This document shows positions 43,724 to 50,888 of a stretch of 57,942 nucleotides of DNA, piece by piece. Both the position numbers and the translations under genes were made by a program. The DNA comes from Oscillospiraceae bacterium (GTDB lineage: Bacteria; Bacillota; Clostridia; Oscillospirales; CAG-272), in NCBI GenBank assembly GCA_015064285.1, contig SVSN01000013.1, positions 1 through 57,942 of the forward strand. The letters run 5' to 3'. The notes beneath the pieces were generated by a model, which worked only from the letters and a program-made list of their open reading frames with translations, was not told the origin of the DNA and did no database searches. Within the stretch, counting starts at the first letter, position 1. Each line of letters opens with the position of its first letter.

Positions 43724-45709
43724 ATGAAACGATTGCTGCTTTGGATATGTATAAGCACACTTTGCCTGACACAGACCGCCTGCAGAGTGCAGACACCGGT
43801 AAGTCCGGAAACGGAAACATCCCCCACATCGATCCGCGGTGTTTCCTATAGTGAAAAAGACCGGCAGACCACATACACGGATCCGATTGTTATACAGTTG
43901 GCGGATACCGGCAGTACAGCGGAGGGAGAAGGCATTACGGCAGAGGACAGCCTTATCCGGATAGAAGCCGGGGGAACCTATCTGCTGACCGGTACACTGT
44001 CAAACGGGCAGGTACTGGTGGATACACCGGACGAAGATGTGCATCTGGTTCTGGCCGGAATAACGGTGACCTGTGAAAACAGCGCCGCCCTGTACATCCG
44101 GGAAGCCAAAAATGTATATGTGACGCTGGAAGCGGGGACGGAAAATGTTCTGTCGTCAACAGGGGCATTTGTGCAGACCGACAGCAGCCATGTGGATGCC
44201 GCCCTATTCTCCAAAGCAGACCTGATTCTGAATGGTGCAGGTACTCTGACAGTGCGGTGCGGCACAGGACATGGGATCGTGTCCAAGGATGATCTGAAAA
44301 TCACCGGCGGCACCTATGCGGTTACGGCTGCCGGACAGTGTATTGTGGGGAAAGACAGTGTTGCTGTCGCGGACGGCAGTTTTGTTTTGACCGGCGGCAA
44401 GGACGGCATCCATTCTGAGCATGAGGACACAGCCAAGGGCAATGTGTATCTGGACGGCGGTACGTTTGCCATCCACAGCGACGGGGACGGTATTTCCGCC
44501 AGCGGTACAATGCTTGTCACCGGCGGAACATATGATATTGTCACAGGCGGCGGCAGTGCAAGCGCAGTACAGTCCGGTACGGAAGACTGGATGGGCGGTG
44601 GTATGCAGATGCCGGGAGGTATGGGCGGACGAGGTGACCGCGGTGGTATGATGCCCGGTGAGCGGGAAATCCCCGGCGGTATGACACCAGGAGCGATGCC
44701 GGAAGGGACTGAAATCCCCGGAGGAATGGCTCCCGGAGAAATCCCCGGAGGAATGGCTCCCGGAGAAATCCCCGGCGGAATGGAAAATTTTGGCGGATCT
44801 GCAATGAATGGTCAGACAGCCTCGGATACAACAACGGTAAGTTCCGCCAAGGGACTGAAAGCGGGCGGCAATATGGTAATCAACGGTGGCACGTTTACCG
44901 TAGATGCCGCAGACGATGCTGTTCACACCAATGCCGATCTGGTTATTTCCGGCGGCAGTTTTACATTGTCTTCCGGTGACGATGGGATCCATGGAGACAG
45001 CCATGTGGAAATCAATGCCGGCAAAATCGATATCCTGACCAGCTATGAAGGAATCGAAGGGCATACCATCCATCTGGCAGGTGCAGAGATCATACTGACC
45101 GCTTCCGATGACGGACTCAATGCGGCGGGCGGCAATGACGGCTCCGGGTTCGGCGGTTTCTTCGGCGGTATGGACGCCTTTGCAGCAGATGAAACCGCAG
45201 GCGTGACCATTTCCGGCGGAACACTGGTGCTGACCGCATCCGGAGACGGGATCGATTCCAACGGATATCTCCATGTAACCGGCGGTACCACGTATGTGAA
45301 CGGTCCTGTCAACAGTGCCAACGGCGCGCTGGACTATGCTTCGGAAGGCACCATCACCGGCGGTACCTTCATCGCACTGGGCGCGGCAGGTATGGCCATG
45401 AATTTTGATTCCTCCTCCACCCAGGGTGCGGCTATGTGCGGCGTAAACGGCAGCGCAGGCGGCAGTATCCTTCTGACGGACGCAGCCGGGAACAAACTGG
45501 CGGAATACAGTCCTCTGATACAGTATACTTCACTTGTCATCAGCGTTCCCGGGATGGTAAAAGGAGAAACCTATACCCTGACCGTGGACGGAAATGCGCA
45601 GACCGTCACAATGACCGATACCATCGTGGGCACAGGCGGCATGATGGGCGGAGGTTTCGGCGGTATGGGCGGAGGCGGACGTCAGCCCGGTGGCCGCGGC
45701 GGATGGTAA
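43724..45709 (+). CDS. Large lipoprotein with Cthe_2159-like (DUF4353) carbohydrate-binding beta-helix
   Basis: The 661-residue protein starts with a lipoprotein signal (MKRLLLWICISTLCLTQTAC; Cys20 lipidated). The mature part is made of repeating DDGIH/GDGI-S turns with GG-T and ADDAVH/SDDGLN motifs, the right-handed beta-helix of the Cthe_2159 family, which binds cellulose and acidic sugars. A Gly/Met/Pro-rich insert (about 305-365) interrupts the helix and contains GMAPGEIPG in tandem; the C-terminus ends in another Gly/Met-rich tail (GGMMGGGFGG). GAAGAGG precedes ATG 43724. A surface role on the cell wall is likely. Confidence 0.85.
   Translation: MKRLLLWICISTLCLTQTACRVQTPVSPETETSPTSIRGVSYSEKDRQTTYTDPIVIQLADTGSTAEGEGITAEDSLIRIEAGGTYLLTGTLSNGQVLVDTPDEDVHLVLAGITVTCENSAALYIREAKNVYVTLEAGTENVLSSTGAFVQTDSSHVDAALFSKADLILNGAGTLTVRCGTGHGIVSKDDLKITGGTYAVTAAGQCIVGKDSVAVADGSFVLTGGKDGIHSEHEDTAKGNVYLDGGTFAIHSDGDGISASGTMLVTGGTYDIVTGGGSASAVQSGTEDWMGGGMQMPGGMGGRGDRGGMMPGEREIPGGMTPGAMPEGTEIPGGMAPGEIPGGMAPGEIPGGMENFGGSAMNGQTASDTTTVSSAKGLKAGGNMVINGGTFTVDAADDAVHTNADLVISGGSFTLSSGDDGIHGDSHVEINAGKIDILTSYEGIEGHTIHLAGAEIILTASDDGLNAAGGNDGSGFGGFFGGMDAFAADETAGVTISGGTLVLTASGDGIDSNGYLHVTGGTTYVNGPVNSANGALDYASEGTITGGTFIALGAAGMAMNFDSSSTQGAAMCGVNGSAGGSILLTDAAGNKLAEYSPLIQYTSLVISVPGMVKGETYTLTVDGNAQTVTMTDTIVGTGGMMGGGFGGMGGGGRQPGGRGGW
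44723..44776 (+). repeat. 27-bp tandem repeat inside the beta-helical lipoprotein gene
   Basis: Two copies (44723-44749, 44750-44776), beginning GGAATGGCTCCCGG and nearly identical, encode GMAPGEIPG twice. They are flanked by diverged copies. The repeat keeps the frame, so the copy number could vary among strains. Confidence 0.85.
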
Positions 45710-45719
45710 AGGAACAGGT

Positions 45720-45764
45720 AAAGACTCCGGTTGGGTGCAGTACCCGGATATACCGGAGTCTTTT
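45720..45764 (+). terminator. Intrinsic terminator
   Basis: AAAGACTCCGGT pairs with ACCGGAGTCTTTT around a loop of about 20 nt. It lies 10 bp after the lipoprotein gene. The rest of the gap to 45950 shows nothing else recognisable. Confidence 0.9.
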
Positions 45765-45953
45765 AGCGTTCAGGTGCGTTTTTTATGTACCGGTTGCTAT
45801 TGGCTGGGATCGTCTCAGAACTGCCGGTATTCCGGAGAAAGTCATGCAGGAGAGCGTTCCCGGGTGGCCGCTTTGGTCAGACGCCAAAAATACACGCGGA
45901 TTTCACAAAACCATACAATCATTACACTTGTGTTACACATTTCTGCCCTCACT

Positions 45954-45981
45954 TGTAAAATCCCGGAAAATTCTGTATAAT
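45954..45981 (+). promoter_or_regulatory. Promoter of the WYL gene pair
   Basis: TTGTAA (45954-45959) and TATAAT (45976-45981) are separated by 16 bp. An ACAC-TT-GTGT inverted repeat lies about 30 bp upstream. Confidence 0.7.
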
Positions 45982-46009
45982 GGAGAAAACATGAACAGGA
46001 GGGGACACC

Positions 46010-47275
46010 ATGGCGTATCAGGAGCTGATCAAGAATTTTGCCGGAATCCGTGACTATATGCGGGAATTTGTGGTGTACGGTTTCCGCAGCCGGGACGAGT
46101 TTACAGGCAAAAGCGGACGCACCTACGACGACAGCCGGCGCCGGATCGAAAGCTGGCTGGGTGAGCATATCCATGTCCAGCGGACACCGGACGGTAAAAC
46201 AGTGGCTCTGTCCATTGACACACGCATAACCGGGCAGGATCCGCTGTATAAAGCATGGAAATCCGCCAGTTTTACGGACAGGGACATCACGCTCCATTTC
46301 CTCCTGCTGGATGTACTAAAGGAAGCAGCGGCACCTCTCTCCCTGCCGGAGATCCTGGCTTCACTGGATGAAAGACAAGCCGGTTTTACGTCGCCCCTGC
46401 TGTTTGATGAGTCCACCGTACGGAAAAAACTCCGGGAATATACGTCGCTGGGGCTTCTGTTGTCCGAAAAGGAGGGCCGGAAACTGTGCTGGCGTATGGC
46501 AGATTCTCCGGATCTCTCCGGCTGGCAGGATGCGCTGGACTTTTTTGCGGAAGCGGCCCCCTGCGGCGTTATCGGCTCCTACCTGACAGACCGGCTGCCT
46601 TCCCATACGCCTGTGTTTACATTCAAGCACCATTATATCGCTCATACGCTGGACAGTGAGATCCTGCTGCGGCTGCTGGAAGCCATATCCGCCCGGCAGG
46701 AGGTGACGGTATGCTGCCTCAGTCCCCATGCCAGACGGAAAGAGCCGCTGGATATACGGATTGTACCGCTGCGGATTTTTGTCAGCGCCCAGAGCGGACG
46801 GCAATACTGCATGGCGTATAACCGACAGCTGCGCCGGATCCATTCGTATCGGATGGACTACATACTGGACGTAACGCCCGGGGAGGCGGCAGAGGATTTT
46901 GGATATCTGCGGGAAAAGCTGGATGCCATGCAGACCCGTATGTGGGGTGTTTCTCCGGCGGCTGATGACAATCCCGGCGGCAGAGCAGCGGAAACAGTGA
47001 CATTTACGGTAGAATTTTCGGAGAAGGAAGAGTATATCTTTACCCGGCTGGACAGGGAAAAGCGGTGCAGTACTGTGGAACGGCTGGACAGAACCCATGC
47101 ACGGTTTACCGCACAGGTGTATGACAGCAATGAGCTGGTGCCCTGGATACGTACATTTATCTGCCGGATCACGGAGGTGCATTTTTCCAATACTGCCGTG
47201 GACAGGCGTTTCCGGGAAGATATTGCAGCTATGAACCGGCTGTACGGACTGGAGAGTGACGATGCTTTTTCATGA
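46010..47275 (+). CDS. WYL-domain transcriptional regulator (first of a pair)
   Basis: The 421-residue protein has a middle winged-helix-like region (about 95-165, with LSLPEILASLDE and STVRKKLREYTSLGLL) followed by a WYL domain (about 215-300, with VCCLSPHARRKEPLDIRIVPLRIFVSAQSGRQYCMAYN in consecutive pieces) and a WCX-like C-terminus. WYL domains bind nucleic-acid-derived or other ligands and regulate transcription. AGGAGGGG precedes ATG 46010. Its end overlaps the next WYL gene, so the two proteins probably act together, as PafB/PafC do. The target is unknown. Confidence 0.85.
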   Translation: MAYQELIKNFAGIRDYMREFVVYGFRSRDEFTGKSGRTYDDSRRRIESWLGEHIHVQRTPDGKTVALSIDTRITGQDPLYKAWKSASFTDRDITLHFLLLDVLKEAAAPLSLPEILASLDERQAGFTSPLLFDESTVRKKLREYTSLGLLLSEKEGRKLCWRMADSPDLSGWQDALDFFAEAAPCGVIGSYLTDRLPSHTPVFTFKHHYIAHTLDSEILLRLLEAISARQEVTVCCLSPHARRKEPLDIRIVPLRIFVSAQSGRQYCMAYNRQLRRIHSYRMDYILDVTPGEAAEDFGYLREKLDAMQTRMWGVSPAADDNPGGRAAETVTFTVEFSEKEEYIFTRLDREKRCSTVERLDRTHARFTAQVYDSNELVPWIRTFICRITEVHFSNTAVDRRFREDIAAMNRLYGLESDDAFS

Positions 47276-48173
47276 GATCTATGGTACTTACTACCGGACG
47301 GTGGAGAAGATCCTGACGCTGGCACTGCAGGGAACACTGACAGAACAGACTCTGAAACATACAGCGGCGGAGACAGCCTTTTCAGAAAGCGCCCTGACCA
47401 TTGTCCCGGCATTGAAAGAAGAAAAATGGCAGCTGCTGCGGCCGGATATGACCACACCGGTGCGGTGTATACCGGAAATGCCGGTGACAGCACTGGAAAA
47501 ACGATGGCTGAAAGCGATTCTGGCCGATCCGCGGGTGTCGCTGTTTGATCTGCCGGAGATACCGGAGTTGGCGGATGTGGAACCGCTGTTCCGACCGGAG
47601 GACTGGGTGGTGTTTGACAGATACAGTGACGGCGATCCCTATGAAGATCCCCTGTACCGGAAACGTTTCCGGATCATTCTGGATGCCATTCATCAAAAAC
47701 AACCTCTGCAAATCCGTATGATGAACCGGTTCGGCAAGCCGGTACGGTGGTACGTAATGCCGCAGCGGCTGGAATATTCCGAAAAGGACGACAAATTCCG
47801 TCTGTACACCACCGGATCCCAACATTGCCAGGTACTGAATCTGGCGAGACTGACCTATGCCGCCCCCTGCAGTATAGACAGACTGCGGGAGACAGGAGAA
47901 GAGGCAGAAGAACCCTGTCAGGTGGTACTGGAACTGACTGACGAACGGAATGCGCTGGAAAGGGTCATGCTCCACTTTGCCCATTTCAGAAAGACCGCAC
48001 GGAAACTGGACGAAAAACGATACCAGCTTACGGTGGAGTACGAAACGGCAGACGAAACGGAGCTGGTGATACGGGTGTTGTCCTTCGGCCCGTTTCTGCA
48101 GGTGAAGGAACCGGAATCCTTTGTGCAGAAAATCCGTGAACGGCTGATCCGGCAGCAAAAATATAATCTGTGA
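47262..48173 (+). CDS. WYL-domain regulator (second of a pair)
   Basis: This 303-residue partner overlaps the preceding WYL gene by 14 bp in another frame. The N-terminal 70 residues are helical. The WYL-like core lies at about 140-205 (IILDAIHQKQPLQIRMMNRF and VMPQRLEYSEKDDKFRLYTT) and a WCX-like region ends the protein. ATG 47262 is 5 nt after GGAGAG; GTG 47256 is an alternative. The overlap suggests a heteromeric complex. It is followed closely by an ICMT-like methyltransferase gene. Confidence 0.82.
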   Translation: MLFHEIYGTYYRTVEKILTLALQGTLTEQTLKHTAAETAFSESALTIVPALKEEKWQLLRPDMTTPVRCIPEMPVTALEKRWLKAILADPRVSLFDLPEIPELADVEPLFRPEDWVVFDRYSDGDPYEDPLYRKRFRIILDAIHQKQPLQIRMMNRFGKPVRWYVMPQRLEYSEKDDKFRLYTTGSQHCQVLNLARLTYAAPCSIDRLRETGEEAEEPCQVVLELTDERNALERVMLHFAHFRKTARKLDEKRYQLTVEYETADETELVIRVLSFGPFLQVKEPESFVQKIRERLIRQQKYNL

Positions 48174-48182
48174 GGTATGCCT

Positions 48183-48854
48183 GTGAAGAAAAAACTGGTG
48201 GTTAATGCTATCGTGAAATACATATCCGGTCTGCTGCTGACGGGACTGCTGCTGTTCCTGCCTGCCGGAACGATACGGTGGGGCGGCGCATGGCTGTTTA
48301 TCGGTCTGTTGTTTGTGCCCATGTTCTTTTTGGGGATCGTACTGCTGGCAAAAGCGCCGGAGCTGCTGGCAAAACGGCTGCAGGTGAAAGAAGGAGAAAA
48401 CACCCAGAAAAAAGTGATCGGCATGTCGGCGCTGCTGTTTCTTGCCGGGTTCATTCTTTCCGGGGTGGACTACCGGCTGCAATGCACCCATGTCCCCGTG
48501 TGGCTGACCGCAGCTGCATCGGTGATTCTGGTGATTTCCTACGGTTTGTATGCGGAGGTCATGCGGGAGAACGCATATCTGTCACGGACGGTGGAGGTGC
48601 AGGAAGGGCAGAAAGTGGTGGATACCGGTCTGTACGGTGTAGTGCGGCACCCCATGTATGCGGCAACGGTACTGCTCTTTCTTTCCATTCCGCTGGTGCT
48701 GGGTTCTTTCATCGGCTTTGCGGTATTTCTCATGTACCCGGTAATGCTGGGGATTCGCATCCGGAATGAAGAAAAGGTGCTTTCGGAAGGACTGCCTGGG
48801 TATACAGAGTATTGCCGCAGGGTGCGCTGGCGTATGATTCCGTTCCTGTGGTAA
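48183..48854 (+). CDS. Isoprenylcysteine carboxyl methyltransferase (ICMT/PEMT-like) membrane protein
   Basis: This is a protein of about 223 residues with five hydrophobic segments. The C-terminal block GLYGVVRHPMYAATVLLF, then RIRNEEKVL and GYTEYCRRVRWRMIPFLW, is the S-adenosylmethionine-binding signature of the ICMT/PEMT superfamily. Bacterial members methylate unknown lipids or small molecules. GTG 48183 is 7 nt after GAGG; ATG 48177 is in the same frame but almost touches the site. It is probably the third gene of the WYL operon and is closed by a terminator. Confidence 0.85.
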   Translation: MKKKLVVNAIVKYISGLLLTGLLLFLPAGTIRWGGAWLFIGLLFVPMFFLGIVLLAKAPELLAKRLQVKEGENTQKKVIGMSALLFLAGFILSGVDYRLQCTHVPVWLTAAASVILVISYGLYAEVMRENAYLSRTVEVQEGQKVVDTGLYGVVRHPMYAATVLLFLSIPLVLGSFIGFAVFLMYPVMLGIRIRNEEKVLSEGLPGYTEYCRRVRWRMIPFLW

Positions 48855-48888
48855 AAAACGGTGGAGAAATCTGCCGTTTTTTGTTTTT
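48854..48888 (+). terminator. Intrinsic terminator
   Basis: AAAAACGG pairs with CCGTTTTT around a short loop, followed by a T-rich tract. It isolates the WYL operon from the RNA region downstream. Confidence 0.85.
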
Positions 48889-48944
48889 TTATCGTCCGGA
48901 AATCGTTTTCGCAGCTTTTTTTCCATGAACTTCCTGCGAGGGTA

Positions 48945-48953
48945 TGTTATACT
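48945..48953 (+). promoter_or_regulatory. Extended -10 promoter of the tRNA-like RNA/RtcB region
   Basis: TGTTATACT matches TGnTATACT, with a weak ATGAAC about 17 bp upstream (48925-48930). The predicted transcript starts near 48960 and runs into the tRNA-like array. A specific activator cannot be excluded. Confidence 0.65.
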
Positions 48954-48984
48954 GTAGCCACAGGATCCACAGAGCAGGTATGTG

Positions 48985-49200
48985 TGAAGCGTACCGCGGT
49001 GCGCCAGGGGGTCCCGAAGCGTATGCCGGGGGTTCTGCAGGCGGGTTCAATTCCTGCCGGTACGGGAAACCGTATTTGTCTGGATGACCTGAGTATGCAC
49101 TCAATAGATCGCAGGTTCGAGTCCTGCCGGTGGGATGACCACTGCCAGCGGTTTGGTATAAGGATTTGTGTTGTGAACTGTTAATTCACTCAAGCGTCAG
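48985..49200 (+). ncRNA. tRNA-like RNA array upstream of the RtcB operon
   Basis: No convincing coding frame is present. Seen directly: (a) T-arm-like hairpin GCGGG-TTCAATT-CCTGC (49041-49057); (b) a perfect 7-bp helix CGTACCG (48990-48996) with CGGTACG (49058-49064), directly stacked on that T-arm as in a tRNA acceptor stem, with 44 nt between for D- and anticodon-like arms; (c) a second T-arm GCAGG-TTCGAGT-CCTGC (49111-49127), preceded by hairpin TGAGT-ATGC-ACTCA (49090-49103); (d) hairpin CGGTGG-GATGA-CCACTG (49128-49144); (e) anticodon-like arm GTGAA-CTGTTAA-TTCAC (49173-49189), whose 7-nt loop equals that of tRNA-Asn(GTT). No unit is a complete canonical tRNA and no CCA end is encoded, so tRNA mimicry is inferred. 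Confidence 0.6.
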
Positions 49201-49219
49201 AAAGACGTCAGGGAATCCG

Positions 49220-49371
49220 GTTTCCGCTTTCATGTCCCGGGTGGGAAAAGCGGAGACAGGGGCAGACCGGCTTTGTCCGGCGTGGGGATACCGATGGCAA
49301 CGACAGAGGCCAGAGCAAAGGCTTCCGCACCTGTCCGACCCATCTGAACCCGCCGGCCGCCTGTCTGCCCC
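49220..49371 (+). ncRNA. Nested multi-helix RNA domain in the leader of the RtcB operon
   Basis: An 11-bp hairpin stem (GTTTCCGCTTT 49220-49230 with AAAGCGGAGAC 49247-49257) is followed by a domain closed by GGGGCAGAC/GTCTGCCCC (49259-49267 with 49363-49371). Inside it are CGGC/GCCG (49268-49271 with 49356-49359), a second CGGC/GCCG plus GGG/CCC (49278-49286 with 49349-49355), GATGG/CCATC (49293-49297 with 49340-49344), GACAG/CTGTC (49302-49306 with 49331-49335) and a small GCC/GGC hairpin. The helices are concentric and mutually compatible. The domain ends 30 nt before the ribosome binding site of the zinc-ribbon gene. I do not recognise it as a known riboswitch. Confidence 0.55.
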
Positions 49372-49416
49372 GGAACCCCGACATCGGAAACAACCCTCAC
49401 AGGAGGATACATATAT

Positions 49417-49737
49417 ATGGAACGGATGAAGACACTGCATAAAAGATGTACCCGGAATGGAATGAAAATTCTGCCGGAAACCGTGTGCGGCTGTTTTTAC
49501 TGCGGTGCGGTGTATCGTGGAGAAAAAATTACCGACCGGATCATAGAACCCGGTATAGCGGGCGATACAACGGCACGCTGCCCGGTCTGCGGCGTAGACA
49601 GCGTACTCTATGGGGATGAGACACTGCAGATCACACCGGCTTTGCTTCAGGAGATGGGGGACTACTGGTTCGGTGAAGCGGCAGAAGATGGGGGAAAGAT
49701 TTATCAGATGTATAAGGAAAGCATTAAGGAGGAATGA
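49417..49737 (+). CDS. Small zinc-ribbon protein of the RtcB operon
   Basis: This 106-residue protein has two metal-binding pairs: CFYC (residues about 25-28) and CPVCG (about 54-58), followed by VDSVLYGD and a helical C-terminus with YWFGEAAEDGGK. The pattern C-F-x-C ... CPxCGxDSV occurs in a widespread bacterial family annotated only as cytoplasmic or hypothetical. AGGAGG lies 10 nt upstream of ATG 49417. It is the first coding gene after the tRNA-like RNA and ends 4 bp before the slipin gene, so it is co-transcribed with slipin and RtcB. RNA binding is a plausible but unproven role. Confidence 0.85.
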   Translation: MERMKTLHKRCTRNGMKILPETVCGCFYCGAVYRGEKITDRIIEPGIAGDTTARCPVCGVDSVLYGDETLQITPALLQEMGDYWFGEAAEDGGKIYQMYKESIKEE

Positions 49738-49741
49738 ATGT

Positions 49742-50875
49742 ATGAAAAAACAGTTTGAAAAAATCATCATAAGCGAAAGCCAGAGGGGGCTTCTGTATCA
49801 GAACGGAAAGTTTGTAAAGGTGCTGTCCCCCGGTGCGTACCATACTTTCGGCGGCCGGAAAATTTCGGTGCTGAACGGATTCGGAGAAGTTATGCTGCCG
49901 CCCTTTGAATGCGAAGGACTGCTGAATAATCCGGACTTTACTTCCCATGTGCAGGTGGTGCAGGCGGAAGACAATCAGGTTGTGCTGGTATACAACAACG
50001 GCAATTTTGAAACTGCGTTCCGTGGAGGCAGACATATCTACTGGAACGAGGACGGCAGATATACCTTCCGGCTGGAGGACATAACCAATCCTGAAATGCC
50101 GGCGGATCTGCCCATCGCTCTGCGGCAGAGAATGTGTATGCAGCGGAGAGTCGATTCGACCCATATCTGCCAGAGCTTCGAGGTGACTGAGTACCAGAAA
50201 GGACTGCTGTTTGTGAACCGGCAGTTTGTCCGTCTGCTGGAACCCGGTGTGCATTATTTCTGGAACAGCATTGTCCCTGTGTATGTCCGTACTGTGGATA
50301 CCCGGCTGCTGCAGCTGGACATCAACGGGCAGGAAATGCTCACCAAAGACAAAGTCACTATCCGGGTGAATCTGGTGTGCCGTTACCGCATCCGGGAATA
50401 CGACCGGATTCTGCTGGAAGTGGACGACTACCAGGAACAGCTGCATCTGGCGGCACAGATGGCTCTGCGGGAATATGCAGGACGGTATGGACTGGACGAG
50501 ATTCTGGAAAACAAAGACCGGATGAGCGAATACCTGACCCAATATCTGCGGAAAAAGGAAGGGGAACTGTATCTGAACATCGTTGCCGCCGGGGTGAAAG
50601 ATATCATTCTGCCGGGAGAGATCCGGGATATCATGAATACCGTTCTGATCGCGGAAAAGAGGGCACAGGCCAATGTGATCACCAGACGGGAAGAGGTGGC
50701 GTCCACCCGGTCTCTGCTGAACACTGCCAAACTGATGGATGAAAACCAGACTCTGTACAGACTGAAGGAGCTGGAGTATCTGGAAAAGATCTGTGAGCAC
50801 GTGGGTTCCATCCACCTGAGCGGCGGCAATGTGCTGGAACAGATGACCGCACTCCTGAAAGGGAATGCATCATAA
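49742..50875 (+). CDS. Slipin/SPFH (band 7) protein with three entry modules and no membrane anchor
   Basis: The 377-residue protein lacks the N-terminal hydrophobic hairpin of normal slipins and starts MKKQFEKIIISESQRGLLYQ. A motif of about 36 residues (E-x-QxGLLYxNGxFxxxLxPGxHxF) appears three times, near residues 11-45, 76-113 and 148-186. The third copy leads into the SPFH core (VDTRLLQLDINGQEMLTKDK, VTIRVNLVCRYRI) and the Ala/Glu-rich helix (IMNTVLIAEKRAQANVITRR). ATG 49742 is 9 nt after AAGGAGG. Slipin-RtcB pairing is a recurring arrangement in bacterial RNA-repair loci. It would be a soluble oligomeric scaffold for the ligase if the fold is kept; this is inference. Confidence 0.85.
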   Translation: MKKQFEKIIISESQRGLLYQNGKFVKVLSPGAYHTFGGRKISVLNGFGEVMLPPFECEGLLNNPDFTSHVQVVQAEDNQVVLVYNNGNFETAFRGGRHIYWNEDGRYTFRLEDITNPEMPADLPIALRQRMCMQRRVDSTHICQSFEVTEYQKGLLFVNRQFVRLLEPGVHYFWNSIVPVYVRTVDTRLLQLDINGQEMLTKDKVTIRVNLVCRYRIREYDRILLEVDDYQEQLHLAAQMALREYAGRYGLDEILENKDRMSEYLTQYLRKKEGELYLNIVAAGVKDIILPGEIRDIMNTVLIAEKRAQANVITRREEVASTRSLLNTAKLMDENQTLYRLKELEYLEKICEHVGSIHLSGGNVLEQMTALLKGNAS

Positions 50876-50888
50876 TAAGGAGAAACAT

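Noticed and set aside
44640-44800. CRISPR-like array in the beta-helical lipoprotein gene
   Set aside because: The short repeats are in frame, contiguous without spacers and encode a Gly/Pro/Met-rich peptide; they are a coding tandem repeat.
49041-49189. A permuted (3' half before 5' half) tRNA gene
   Set aside because: T-arm, acceptor-like hairpin and then anticodon arm do occur in this order. However, each anticodon-like arm is complete rather than split, and the D-arms are poor. It is an interesting alternative to test, but not supported enough to annotate.
49147-49230. A complete tRNA-Asn gene around the CTGTTAA anticodon loop
   Set aside because: The anticodon arm is perfect, but no T-arm follows it and no acceptor partner for the 5' side was found at the proper distance. 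I kept it as a tRNA-like module only.
48985-49371. tmRNA or RNase P RNA
   Set aside because: No resume codon and tag frame or CCA end for tmRNA, and none of the conserved RNase P core motifs (GAGGAAAGTCC, ACAGAAA) were seen.
48861-49429. Overlapping open frames in the tRNA-like region (107 and 87 codons)
   Set aside because: They start at GTG/TTG without ribosome binding sites, run through the terminator and the hairpins, and have no recognisable sequence; the RNA-structure explanation fits better.
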